Origin: Agapetus fuscipes
Taxonomy: Eukaryota; Arthropoda; Insecta; Trichoptera; Glossosomatidae
DNA: 64,000 nucleotides
Reading direction: 5' to 3'
Assembly (NCBI GenBank): GCA_951799405.1
Contig: OX637353.1
Location: forward strand, 2,480,001-2,544,000
The position numbers and the translations under genes are program-made. Below the pieces are notes generated by a model. It saw nothing but the letters and a program-made list of their open reading frames with translations, had not been told where the DNA came from and ran no database searches. Every line of letters starts with the position of its first letter. The stretch's first letter is position 1. Below, piece by piece: positions 47,040 through 57,769 of the stretch.

Positions 47040-47968
47040 CCGGCAGTATAAAACCTCATCTGGCTTTATGCCAGAAAGAGGTTGCGTAGACCAGATATTC
47101 GCGCTTTGGCAGATAGTCGAAAAACAGTTGGCCGTAAATAAAAAGGTCTACGCGGCTTTTGTGGATCTTGAGAAAGCCTTCGACTCGGTGGATAGAAGTA
47201 TGATGTGGTGTGTGCTAGAGAAGTATGGTGTAAACAAAGCACTTTTGAATGCGATACGCGCCATCTATGTAAATAGCAGGGCGTGTGTCAGGGTGGATGG
47301 AGAATACAGCGAGTATTTTAATGTGTACAAGGGTGTGAGACAGGATTGCATAATGAGTCCATGGTTATTCAATATAATCATGGATCATTGTGTTAAACAA
47401 GCAAATCTGGAAGGACATGGCATACAAATTGGAGAGAGAAAAGTCGGAGTTCTGCTTTATGCTGATGACGCAGTATTAATTGCTGATTCAGCAGCGGAGC
47501 TCCAGACAATGCTCTCTAGTTTGAACCATGCCCTATGTGTGAACAAGTTGAAAATTAATGCAAGTAAGACGAAAGTACTGATTTTTGACAGAACGGATGA
47601 AAATGAAGAATGCACGTTTATGTTGAATCGTACGAAAGTTGAAATTGTGGATGAATTTAGATACTTGGGAAGTATGTTTGAGAAGAATGGAAAGATGACA
47701 AGAGAACTCGAGAATAGGGTGTGCAAGGGAAAGCAAGTGGTCGGTGCAATAGGAAGAATAGCAAAGAACAAGCGACTGACGATGGATCTGAGAATGGCGG
47801 TACACAATGGCATATTGTTACCGACTTTGATGTATGGAAGTGAAGCATGGACAGTGAATGATAGTGAAATGAGTAAAGTATGTACGGTGGAAATGAAGCA
47901 TTTGAGAATTATGAAGTAGAAGGCTCTGGCCACCCCTAGCGGAATGGCGACAGAGTTACAGTTACAGT
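47040..47968 (+). pseudogene. RTE-like LINE reverse transcriptase, 5'-truncated and internally deleted
   Basis: An open plus-strand frame (to a stop at 47919) covers most of the reverse transcriptase: SGFMPERGCVDQIFAL, VYAAFVDLEKAFDSV, YKGVRQDCIMSPWLFNIIMD and the catalytic LLYADDAVLIADSA with both aspartates, then the thumb through LPTLMYGSEAWTVND. After HLRIMK the sequence jumps directly to the family's 3' terminus GCCACCCCTAGCGGAATGGC with a (TTACAG)n tail. The C-terminal block seen in the neighbour at 46514-46930 has therefore been deleted. The two copies lie head to head. Confidence 0.85.
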
Positions 47969-48159
47969 CTGTGTCAAATGCGTGACATTAATTAAAATAG
48001 AATTCAAAAACTTTTTTTTTTTTTTAAATAAATTACAACACATACAATATTTTTAAAATTGCAAACAGCGCATTAGTTGATAAACATCGATTGAAACACA
48101 AAATATAGCTCATACGTTGTTTCGTATTTTTATTAATATTTTTTCCCCTACTTTTAGGG

Positions 48160-48365
48160 GAACTCTTGCCGTCCTTCCCTGTTTCAGGGAAGGACGGCAA
48201 GAGTTGCAAGGCTTATGTTTATTTGAGATTGGGTTTTTATATTGTAGGTCCACATGCGGCATGTGTTAGCGCGAAATTATACATATCTGCTTGTGGGAAT
48301 GCATTCAATATAAATCTTAAATGATATATATCTTTGCAGCTTAGATTAGATTAGATTAGATTTAG
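48160..48365 (+). repeat. Repeat A copy with inverted 5' end
   Basis: It starts in the middle of the family (AGGGAAGGACGGCAAGAGTT), preceded by its own inverse (AACTCTTGCCGTCCTTCCCT), giving a near-perfect palindrome at 48162-48205. The tail is GATTAGATTAGATTAGATTT. A 5' inversion of this kind is a known result of twin priming. Confidence 0.85.
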
Positions 48366-48670
48366 GGGAAAAATATGAAGCTCTCAAGTTTATTGCAATC
48401 TCAATTGCACCAAATCATATAACTTCTTTCTGAAATAGAGAACGCTAACGATCAAAACCATATATGTGGAGTTATATCCTTTTGTCCATCTAGATTTTAG
48501 ATGAAATAAAATATATGATTTGGTACACCACTTGGCTCCGATACTTCCATAAGCTTTAGAGTTATATGGTTTTGTCAGTTGATGGAGCGATTTTTTTTAT
48601 CAGGCCTGGTGAAATATCTCATTTTTCGACTTTTTGTAGTTATATGCTTTTGTCCGCCGACCCTAGATCT

Positions 48671-49315
48671 GTTCTCGGATCTTCTGGCTACAAGAGACAA
48701 AAAAAAAATTACGAGCTGTCTTTGTGACAGATTTGACATCAGCTGTCTGTATAGGAAGCTTAGTGAACTTACTTTCTGATTTACTCCCTAACTGAGGAAG
48801 TGCATGCTTCTTCCTGCTAAAACATCTGCTGACAGGAACAGCATATGGCAACCTTTTTATTTTGTCAACTAAGCACATGCTAATAAAGCGCATGTGGTGA
48901 ATGTGTTTTATTTTGTAAAGCCGTGAGAAAAAAAGCAATTGGCGATCATAATTATTATGCAGCAGACAGACGGTCATTTATAAGTGTCGTTTTTGCATGT
49001 AACCGCGGCAGCCGTATGCCTACTAGAAATTATATTCAAATAAAAATGGCAAGAAATATTTAATATCTTAATCAATTAATTGAACTGCAATTAAAAAGCC
49101 TTTAATCTAAAGGATCTTGTCTTGTCGTGGCGTTGCTTTAAGATGATGGTCTTGCATTCCTTGAAAAAAAAAATCTATATCTTTATAAATGGAAACGAAT
49201 TCGTGACTGCACACGACAGGTTGATAGTAATAAGGCAAACTAATGTTTTGTTATTGGTTGCTAGGGAACAAAGGCACATAAAGATGTGACGTTTGCCGGC
49301 AACAGTTTTTTCAAA
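48671..49315. other. No gene recognised
   Basis: AT-rich flank of the transposon. A minus-strand frame of 104 codons at 48663-48977 overlaps the transposon end and has no known domain. Confidence 0.35.
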
Positions 49316-49319
49316 TTTG

Positions 49320-49565
49320 CTCCTTGACTGATGGGTTGGTATGAGGCTGACCCCCGTGCTGTAAAAATTGGTTCACTTTTGTCGATGCCACCCCGGTTTC
49401 AGGGAAAGGCGGCAGGAGTTGCAAGGTTTATGTTCATGGGAGTTTTTTTCTATTTGTATGCACACATGCAGAATGTGTAGGCGCGAACCTACATGTGCCT
49501 GTCTGTGGGCATGCATTTAATATGAACCTTAAATGTTAACATATCTTTGCAGCTTAGATTATAGT
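49320..49565 (+). repeat. Repeat A copy, subfamily B
   Basis: Head TCCTTGACTGATGGGTTGGT, tail GCTTAGATTATAG. Confidence 0.85.
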
Positions 49566-50670
49566 GTTTATATGAGCGTCAAAGTACTTGAGTCTCAGCA
49601 CATATATACCTACGGAACTGATAAGAGGTGGCTTTGAATAACTACGCAAATAAATACATGTTTTGTATTCCATTTCAAAGTTATCTATCATTCAATAAAC
49701 TGCATGGGTATGAGTTGAGTATACATACAAAAGTGACGTACAAGAGTGAACATTTTCAGCGGGAATGCCGTTGCGTGCAATGCCGACTGTAATTTATATT
49801 TTGACATTGACCGTGTGACTTCGAGCAGTTTTATTCTTGTCTTTACGCGCTGTTACATTTCCCGCACGTTACGGCACGTTGATCTATTTTCATGTCCAGC
49901 TTGGTGTATAAGGTACCTATTTTCGGAACAGCATAATATGGTGTAACTCTAAATTGCTCTGAAGTAAAGCAGAAGACAAACTTTGTCTTGACAATCGAAA
50001 TTAGGCTCTCTTTGAAGAGAATTGAATAGCATATCCTGTAAACTCTTCATCAGTCATTCATCGTTCACCATTTCAGATGTTCCAAATTATTGTCTACCTA
50101 TATTTTAATTTCTTCATTCGATTTCCCTTATTTTGCTACCCATCCATATCTGACTGATCTTTCACAGTTTTGTTGTCTCCCATCCATGTGTCTCCACCTC
50201 TTTTACTTACCTACTAAAAAAACAAGATGCTGCCAAATAAAACTTTCAAACAAATACATTTATAGTAGCGTCGCTTTATTGGATATAATGCTCGTATCTT
50301 GAGAGGATATTTTCGGGTCGCACGCTTTTATAAGTGAAGCTTTTAAAATAAAAGGTTTAATTGGGACCGCGCGATAGTGAAAAGGTTAATTGAAATGAAA
50401 CAAAATCGAACCACGTGAGAAATTATGAACATTCTGGGCTGCGGCTTTAACGCCCAAAACCATTTACTTGTAAAGATCAAACTTTTAATTGAGTACACAA
50501 TCTTAACCATTATGCGCTGGAGTGGGAAATTATACAGACAAAAGACGGCAAAAAAATATCATCTAGAATCATCTAAGTAACTTCAATATAACCGTTGTTA
50601 TAGTTTCTGCATTAACACTGATGAATCATTGTAATTTTTAAAAATAATGTACAGAACTAAGAAAGTTGCG
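49566..50670. other. No gene recognised
   Basis: AT-rich sequence, nothing identifiable. Confidence 0.35.
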
Positions 50671-50675
50671 GTATT

Positions 50676-50795
50676 ATGGCCGAGGGGGCCATGTGGGCTG
50701 ATCTTTCTAGCGTGTTTGGAATAGAACAACGTTGGTTCGATCCCCGATTGGGTCATTTGACTATAACTTTGACCCTGGTTCAACATATTATGTTA
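50676..50795 (+). repeat. tRNA-like SINE, third type
   Basis: GGCCGAGGGGGCCATGTGGG (an A-box region with the G-rich D-loop of Leu or Ser tRNAs) and GGTTCGATCCCCGATTGGGT (B-box region) are followed by a short non-tRNA body. It lacks a proper acceptor stem, so it is not a functional tRNA gene. Confidence 0.55.
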
Positions 50796-50807
50796 TTGGG
50801 TAATTAT

Positions 50808-53000
50808 TAGAGGTACGGAATTTTCGCAAATAAAAAAACAAATTTTCGCATTTATTTTTTATTGAAAATTAAAATTTCATTTTTACTTTCTTGCTATAGC
50901 TCAAGGCTATAATTTTTTTTATTGATTTGGTGTGAATTTTTTTTTTCGAAGTTTTCACGGAAATGAGTTTTCCTGAAGTGCAATTCTCGATGTTCGGTTG
51001 CACTAAAGATATTAGTTGCCGGTGGAGATTAATAGCCCTTGCGAAAGAGTTCCTTTGCCGTTTTGCGATTCTCGTTCCTACCGACCTTCCGACTATCCTT
51101 ACAAGGGACAGCAATGGGTTTTGTATGTTTTTTCTCGATTGGCCAGACTGACGGATGATCGATGTGATAATCGTCCGACAGGTGCCAGCCCAAAGGGTAA
51201 ATTTCCCCATATATTCAAAAAAAATACTAAAACTTCATCAAAAAGTAGTAAAACAATAATAAGTGCAAATAAGTACGTAACAACGGAATGAAAATACATA
51301 AAACTACATTACAATGTAATAAAAAACTCAGTTCTCAACAATACAATGTTTGGTGAAAACTATTGTTTATATTGTACTTTTACTCCTTCAACTTGTTAAA
51401 ACTAGCCCAATTTATTTTAATTAAAAAATTTAAGGTGATTTGTTTATTTCAAATATGTTAAAATTAGGAAATGATTATAAATAACATTTTATGTGAAATT
51501 ATTTTTCCTTGGACTTTGGGGGCAATTCTCATAGTTCACAGCTCTCGCATAGCAGGCTGGCAAATCAGGCTAACTTCACGTCTGCTGTCAACTGACATTT
51601 GACAATTAAATCTATGCTTATATCTTTGTAAATTGAGCGTTATAATGATTGAAAATCACTTGTAAATAATTATGTTTACAATTTATCACAAATGAAGATG
51701 AAACTGTGAAAAAATAACGCAATTTTTTTGTGCAAATTTATTGTTGTCAAAAGCATAATAATTATCTGCATGACGTACTTAGCGACGCGCATATTATGCC
51801 GTTCAGAATGCCAATTTTCGTAAGATCGTAATTCCTATTCTACGTCATAATTTCCTATAATAATGTCACGTGGGTCACAAATAAACATAAGGAATGAGTT
51901 TGCGAATACATTTATTTAGGTCATTAAAGAAAATAAGTCATATATTTGTAATAATCTACTGACAATTTCTGTCCTTCGCTGTACGGCGGGGTAAATCGGC
52001 CGCGCTATATTTTGACAGTTCCGGGAGATTCCTCACCTTTATAAGAAATAGCCTTCAGCCAAATTTTCAAACGAGAATCACAATTCACCTTTCATTCGGC
52101 AACGAATCGGTATCAGTCGCCTTCGGCCTCGCCTTTGAGATCCCGAATAGCCCTTCTGGTGCAGAACATGCCAAAAAACACTATCTTTCAAAAACGTCCG
52201 TCTGTATGTGTGTGTGTGTCACTTTCCAAAGTATTTGACCTAGGGATACCAAATTTTGGCTGTATCGTCTTTTTTGGACATATATTAATTCCTTGACTTA
52301 TAGGTTGGTATGCGGCTGACCTGAGTGACCACCCATACTGTTAAAAATGGTTCACTTTGCCAATGTCACCCCTGTTTCAGGGAATGTCGGCAGGAGTTGC
52401 AAGGCTTATGTTCATTTGAGTTTGGATTTTATTTGTAAGTACACAATCAGCATTTGTAAGCGCGAACTACACGTGTTTGTTTGTGGGCATACATCTGAGA
52501 GCTTTAAATGAATATATCCTTGCAACTTAGATTATAGATTATTATTATTATTAAGTATGAATAACACGGCATTACACCAACTTGAAAATTCAAGATGGCT
52601 GCAATACAAATAAAACATAAAATTGCACTTTTCTCAAAAACGGCTCCAAGATTTTTTTTTTAATTTTCAGAGTTGCCATTAATTAATTTTTACTTTATAA
52701 ATTAATTATTTCAACACTCTTGCTAATCTGTGTTTATGGGTTGCCATATGAAAAAAACCAACAATTGTGATTTTATCGAAAGTCATAGTGTTAACAAAAA
52801 TATAATGTTCTAAAATATTATAAACAACATATATTTCTGCAAAATTAAAAGTAAAAAGCCACATTCTTGCAAAAAATGTTCGATTGAACTGTTTTTTCGC
52901 AAAAAAACACAAATCTATATATTTCGCATTTATTGGAAATTATTTCAAAATTTCGCATTTATCGCATCTATTTCGTAAATGTGAAAATTCCGTACCTCTA
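50808..53000. mobile_element. hAT-type element, 2.2 kb, no recognisable transposase
   Basis: The left end TAGAGGTACGGAATTTTCGC and the right end (reverse complement TAGAGGTACGGAATTTTCAC) are flanked by an exact 8-bp duplication GTAATTAT (50800-50807 and 53001-53008). Both subterminal regions carry repeats of TTTCGCATTTAT/AAATTTCGCA. A minus-strand frame of 113 codons at 50869-51210 (basic, with RSVGTRIAKRQRNSFARAI) may be a remnant but I cannot assign it. Repeat A (52290-52545) is nested inside. Confidence 0.8.
52290..52545 (+). repeat. Repeat A copy with 10-bp duplication in the head
   Basis: After CTTATAGGTTGGTATGCGG, the sequence GCTGACCTGAGTGACCACCC contains an extra CTGAGTGACC. The tail is CTTAGATTATAGATTATTATTATTA. 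Confidence 0.85.
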
Positions 53001-53017
53001 GTAATTATTAATTAATA

Positions 53018-53510
53018 ATTCATTAAAAATAAACAATAATGAATTATTAATTGATGATATTAATACCTGTTTCTGGCCAGGCAGAATAGGTTTGTGAATT
53101 GGATTCCTCTTCACAAATTTATTTAAAAAAGGGGCTTTTTAAAGAGTTGTATTTTCAATACTATTTTTATCATTAAATGACAAACATTTTCTGACATTCT
53201 TCTTCTTCTTCTTTTTCTTTGTGGCGGATTCCCGCATTCAGCAGGGGCGCCAGTGTCAAGTTGTTTTTTCTGACATTCGACCATCGTGAAAAGCATATCA
53301 GGATTATTTACAACACGTTTGATACGTAGCTGATCCATAGATCATCGTTTTTTTGTGTGGAAAATTATGTTCGGTGGCTGTTGAGCCATGGATTTGCTGT
53401 CTGTGAATAACACCTGAGTTTTGACATGTTACTGATGATGGTACAAATGCGGGATTTGTCCATTGTAATAAAATTCTTGCATCTCGGAAACATCCCAAAT
53501 GTGTTTTTTT
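53018..53510 (-). repeat. Unidentified repeat with broken reading frame
   Basis: 53018-53120 is shared with 18594-18705. On the minus strand two frames (53304-53498 and 53123-53338) read LLQWTNPAFVPSSVTCQNSG, then SATYQTCCK, and after a LINE tail insertion MSENVCHLMIKIVLKIQLFK. They may be one old coding sequence now split. I do not recognise it, and a decayed transposase is possible. Confidence 0.45.
53200..53265 (-). mobile_element. Minute 5'-truncated LINE insertion (66 bp)
   Basis: A (GAA)n-type tail (TTCTTCTTCTTTTTC on the plus strand) plus about 50 bases (GTGGCGGATTCCCGCATTCA) is flanked by an exact 13-bp duplication TTTTCTGACATTC (53187-53199 and 53266-53278). The same 3' end is seen at about 40489-40543. 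Confidence 0.75.
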
Positions 53511-53519
53511 TTTTTATTC

Positions 53520-53940
53520 TAGAACCTAGTAAATTACAAAGTCAAAACGAGTATTTCGTGTACTGAGGTAAAATTGTAAGATTTCTCTAAAAGTATTTAC
53601 CGTACATTTTAAGTAAATGGTGGCAAAAGTTAAATCACTTTGAGAGGAATGCCATGCAAACAACACTCAAGAAATTAAATGGAATTATGGAGTGCGTGAT
53701 TCTTACGACATAATGTGTGTGGTAGAAAATTACATGTAAAGGCTGGAAAATTATGTTGCCTTTTATGTAAGTGACCATAAATCTTTATCTGTACATTACT
53801 CTAACGAAAAAAAATATACAGAAAATATGTATAATTTACACTTGCAAGTATTAAACTCTCTTATTAGTTTATTACTAGAAAAGGCGGCTACCAATATAAA
53901 GTTATTCTCGACTGCGGGATTCATGGAAGTTTAACATTAA
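53520..53940. other. No gene recognised
   Basis: AT-rich sequence without identifiable content. Confidence 0.35.
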
Positions 53941-53944
53941 TCAG

Positions 53945-54165
53945 TATCCGCTTCTGAATAAGCTTCTGAAGCTGACCTCTTGTACTGCAAAAAATGTTAT
54001 TTTTGCCTATACCACCCCCGTTTCAGTGAAAGGCAGCCGGAGTGGAGGGTTTATGTTCATCGGTGGTTTGGACTGAGTTTTGTATGTACCTACATGTGCA
54101 GCATGCGTAAGCGCGCTCATCAATATTTTATATTAATATATCTTTGCAGCTGACATTGTAGTTCA
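53945..54165 (+). repeat. Repeat A copy, old and partial
   Basis: GCTGACCTCTTGTACTGCAA, CACCCCCGTTTCAGTGAAAG and ATATCTTTGCAGCTGACATT keep the family order with many changes and a deletion in the 3' half. Confidence 0.65.
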
Positions 54166-55239
54166 TAACTTTGTATCTTGTATTGAACTAGATCTTATTC
54201 TCCCGGGTCTTGATTGAAAAAGATGGGTCTTGAATGAAAAAGATGGACCACGGTCAAGACACGGAAGAACAATATCCAGCATCTGAAACCGGCCGTAAAA
54301 GCATAAATTATCCGTGATATAATACTACCTACTTGCATAAGTAAAAATTACCTAACATGAGGTTTCTCTGTGCATCAGGAGATGCGGAAGGTTTGGTTAT
54401 TGTTTTGTGCGCAACTATGGTAACTACAACAACTTGTCAGCCGTAGCTTGGATAGCACACCTACAAATGAGGAGAAGAGTAATTGGAAAAGGATTGCCAA
54501 GCAAAGCTAGATCTGATCAGTACCCAGAAGTAATCTTTACGTTTTAACTCGACCAGAGCTTTTGCCACAAAAAAGATATGAAACTAAAGCAGCGTCTCTA
54601 GGAAGCGTTTTAGCTTTAATGCATTATTAGGAAAACGCTGTGGTTAAGGTCAAAAGTGAAGTTGTATACTTGGGGTGCAGAGACCGGTTATATGAATATA
54701 ATAACAGGGCCGGTGCTCCTAGCCGCAAACAATCCTGCATGACGTGCGTGCGCCGCGCCGTGTACAGGAACAGACTTACCTACGTAACAGGTTGTGTATG
54801 TCAGCATTAGATAACATATGTAGATCGTACAGAGGTGAAATAAAACACCTAAGTATATTTGGCACAAAAAATAAGACAGGTACTGTTTTTATTGTGTCAA
54901 TAATAGTCAGTCCATTGCAGAGATGCACTTCTATGATCTCGGTAGTGGTTTAGAATAGCAAGCCTGCTACAAGCTATTTCTACATTACCAAAATCGGGGA
55001 AACACAATTCCTCTTCATTATCCTGTCATATTCACAGATTCGCAATTTCTCTCCCAATTCCCCCATAAACGAGCCTGTATTTAAGCAACACACAATAAAA
55101 GCGGCTTAGGGTCCATGTTTGTACTGGAAGCGAGAAATCGTGTCCAATAGCGAAGGAATCAATCCATAGACTGGTGAGCGGCATGAAATCAGGAAATCAG
55201 GAAATCAGGCCACAGAAAACCATCTGGTAAATCCTTGAT
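54166..55239. other. No gene; possible lone hAT end near 54709
   Basis: CAGGGCCGGTGCTCCTAGCC at 54709 looks like a hAT terminus, but I see no matching end or duplication. The rest is unremarkable. Confidence 0.35.
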
Positions 55240-55560
55240 AAATGCCAATCTTTGAGGGCTCTTGAGGTGTCAAATCTAAATCTAAGTTGCAAAGATATGT
55301 ATCATTTGAGGTTCATATTAAATGCATTCCCACAAGTAGACACGCATAATTTCGCGGATGCCGCACGCATGCCGCATGTGGACCTACAATATAAAAATCC
55401 AATCTCAAATGAACATAAGCCCTGCAACTCTTGCCGACCTTCCCTGAAACATGGGTTATAATGGCAAAGTGCACCATTTTTTACAGTATGGGTGTTCAGC
55501 CTCTGAGGTGTGATACACACAAAAACAGCGCTCACCAAATAAATCATCCATATATTATTT
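55240..55560 (+). repeat. T2 SINE 3' end interrupted by Repeat A
   Basis: The T2 terminal sequence GAGGGCTCTTGAGGTGT stops at 55269 and resumes at 55500 with TCTGAGGTGTGATACACACA and so on, as at 33575-33640. The repeated TCTTGAGGTGT/TCTGAGGTGT is the target duplication of the inserted Repeat A. Confidence 0.75.
55270..55499 (-). repeat. Repeat A copy inside a T2 SINE
   Basis: Tail AAATCTAAATCTAAGTTGCA at left, head truncated at ATGGGTGTTCAGCC at right. The flanking duplication of about 10 bp supports target-primed insertion. Confidence 0.85.
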
Positions 55561-55644
55561 TTTATTAATAATCTTTGTTAGAAGTGGCCCTGAAAGAAGA
55601 AATCGTAATAATTTATGTAAAATACGTATTATGATCAATGATCG

Positions 55645-55910
55645 CCGGTTGATAGCTCAGTTGGTAGAAAGCATTCCATACCGAGAGATTGGGTTGGATC
55701 CCAACCGAGGCGAGGGTGCCAGAAATGATTTCCCAAACCCAAAATTACTCAGCCTTCACTAGAAATGAAAACCACCCCTCCCTGGATCTGGTAAATTCCC
55801 CACTTCAACTGAAGTAAGTGGTGAAAGGCCGCCTCCAATAGGTTCCACATGCGATTCCTTCGGAGACAAAGCAGTAAAAAAAATGCACTATATGTGCAGC
55901 TTAGTTGCGT
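55645..55910 (+). repeat. tRNA-derived SINE, type T1, diverged
   Basis: GGTTGATAGCTCAGTTGGTA and GGGTTGGATCCCAACCG boxes, then a T1 body with deletions and the end ATATGTGCAGCTTAG. Confidence 0.75.
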
Positions 55911-56154
55911 ATTTTTCGTTGCTTAGATAGAGGCTCAAGAAAAGTTGGTATCTTATCATATGAACATCGCCTCATGTGAATGAATGTACGTGCACATTGT
56001 CTAGTAGGTGCCGCTCTGAGATAACCGCCTCCTGTTTATCTATAAGCTGTAACCACTGTTATTATAAAACAAGGCTAGGAGAGTACGGTTACAATGAGAA
56101 CTGATGTAAAACATCAGACCACTACAAAAAACAGACGGCAGGCATTCCCAAAGT

Positions 56155-56240
56155 GTCTGTGGTCGAGCGGTCTAAGCACCTCGACATATGTGAGATCTAG
56201 GCATTATATTACCGGTTCATTGGAAAATAATCCTAGTCTA
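56155..56240 (+). repeat. tRNA-like sequence, Leu/Ser type
   Basis: GTGTCTGTGGTCGAGCGGTCTA resembles the 5' arm and D-loop of a Leu-type tRNA, and ACCGGTTCATTGGAAA sits at the B-box position. There is no closing acceptor stem. It is probably a SINE relic. Confidence 0.4.
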
Positions 56241-56274
56241 CTGCTTCAACTTCACTATTATTCATGGCTTATTC

Positions 56275-56430
56275 TTTGAATAATAGGTTGGCATAATGTT
56301 GACTTCTCATGCTCTGACAACATGGTTCACTTTTGCCACCCCAGGGAAAGGCAGCAGGAGTCATGATTGTGTTAATTTGAGGTTTTGGTTATTTTGTAAG
56401 TACAAATGCAGCATGAATAAGCGCTAAATA
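56275..56430 (+). repeat. Repeat A copy, very old
   Basis: AATAGGTTGGCATAATGTTG, GGGAAAGGCAGCAGGAG and TTGAGGTTTTGGTTATTTTG follow the family order. The 3' third is missing. It lies in the intron just before exon 56559. Confidence 0.55.
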
Positions 56431-56558
56431 GCGGGAGAAATCGCTATCTCGAAAAAAAAGAAGAAAAAGGTCTCTACGTTTATTTACCTATACTTTGAAA
56501 ATTGGCTTCTTGGAAAACTTTAAATTGATATTAATTTATTCATTATTTTTTATTTCAG

Positions 56559-57769
56559 GCTGGATCCGCCTGTGCTGACGTCATCTGCTTCCATGGAGGG
56601 GAAGAAGATGGCGCCACCAACACAGCAGCAGCAGCAGCAGCTCCTGCTGCGGCAGCAACAGCAACAGCAGCTCCCTCCAGCTGAGCCGCAGTACAGCCAG
56701 CCGCCTCGCTACCCACAGCACATTCAGGCGCAGCCCAACGGGGTCATCCACCAGCCCCCAGTGAGAGCGCACCATCCCCAGGCCATCAGCCCAAAGTCAC
56801 CCTTGCTGGAGAACCACCAGGATCTGTACGGCACAAGGCAACAGACAGAACTGTCCAGACAGTACGCCATCAGAGAACAGAACATGCAAATTGCCGCACA
56901 GAGAGCAGAACAACAAAGAAACATCCCAATGGTGAACTCATCGTACTCCTTACAGAGCCCAACCAGAGATCCCATATTATCAGCTCCAGTTCCACCTGGG
57001 TACAACGCCTCAGTACACCAAGCATATCTCCGAAGGAATCAGCATCAACTGAATATACCGGATCAGCAGCAAATATATCAGAACCATCAGAGCTTATATC
57101 AACCTGCCAATGTACAAACTCAGCAGCAGCAACCAAGGCTGTATCAGCCGTACACAAGTAGAATAAAACAAACAAGTCCTGGTTACTTATCACCTGGCCA
57201 TAGTTACACACAATTGTTGCGGCAGAATTACAATGAGCTGCAACAAATGAAGCTGCAACAACAAATGCAGTATCAGAGCCAAGCTCAGTTGCAACAACAG
57301 CAAACGTTTGCCCAACGCCAAATTTTGCATCAGCATCTGCACAGCCGACAGCAATCACAACAAAATTTGAATCAGTATGGAACAACAAAACAAACAACGA
57401 CAGCCCAATTGAATGAAGTCAATTCAAGACTTCAAAAATCCGAGCAAAATGATTATGCTATGCAGCCATACCAAAACTCAAAGCAGCAACTGAGGCAAAA
57501 TCAGTCACAATCTCCTTTAGTCCACATGCCCACGTCTCCAGGGAGCAAGGAACCTCTGAGCAGCCCCAGCACCAAGTCTCCGAGTAGTTCGGAGAGTAGG
57601 AGAAGTAGTAGTGGCACAGGACAAGCCCTGAGATCACCCATCGCCCAGAGGCCCCTATCTGCTCCTGTCACTAAAGCAGGCTGGCTCTATAAACAAGGGT
57701 CTGATGGTCTCAAAGTTTGGAGGAAGAGATGGTTTGTGCTGTCGGAGTATTGTCTATTTTATTACAAAG
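56559..57769 (+). CDS. kmr: kmr exon a: poly-Q region and first half of PH domain
   Basis: Acceptor TTTATTTCAG|G, donor AAAG|GTAAAA. It opens in phase needing two bases from the previous exon (xxG then LDPPVLTSSAS). An ATG at 56593 could serve as an internal start. Two CAG/CAA runs near the start encode QQQQQQ tracts, followed by about 300 Gln/Pro/Ser-rich residues. The PH domain begins at 57676 and is cut after LFYYK. Confidence 0.9.

Larger units (their letters stand above)
44993..48666. mobile_element. TIR DNA transposon, superfamily uncertain, with nested insertions
   Basis: Near-perfect inverted termini: CTAGGGTCGGCGGACAAAAG at the left and its reverse complement at the right, about 28 bp in all. 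Flanks are ATCT on both sides (44989-44992 and 48667-48670), or equally TA if the repeat starts at GGGTCGG, so the superfamily is not settled. Subterminal copies of GTTATATGSTTTTGTC lie at about 45225-45240, 48471-48487, 48561-48577 and 48639-48655, with the inverse at 45004-45021. They are spaced like transposase-binding sites. A transposase remnant is at 45512-45885. A MITE, two RTE fragments and a Repeat A copy lie within. Confidence 0.8.

Noticed and set aside
46514..47968. A single twin-primed LINE with inverted 5' half
   Set aside because: The right-hand copy has its own 3' terminus and TTACAG tail, so it is a separate insertion.
50676..50760. A functional Leu or Ser tRNA gene
   Set aside because: No closing acceptor stem and a non-tRNA tail follows.
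54709..54730. hAT element with end CAGGGCCGGTGCTCC
   Set aside because: No partner end found; kept only as a remark in the gap entry.
56581..57397. Minus-strand frames opposite the first kmr exon
   Set aside because: They are the antisense of CAG-rich coding sequence; the plus strand has the PH domain and splice signals.
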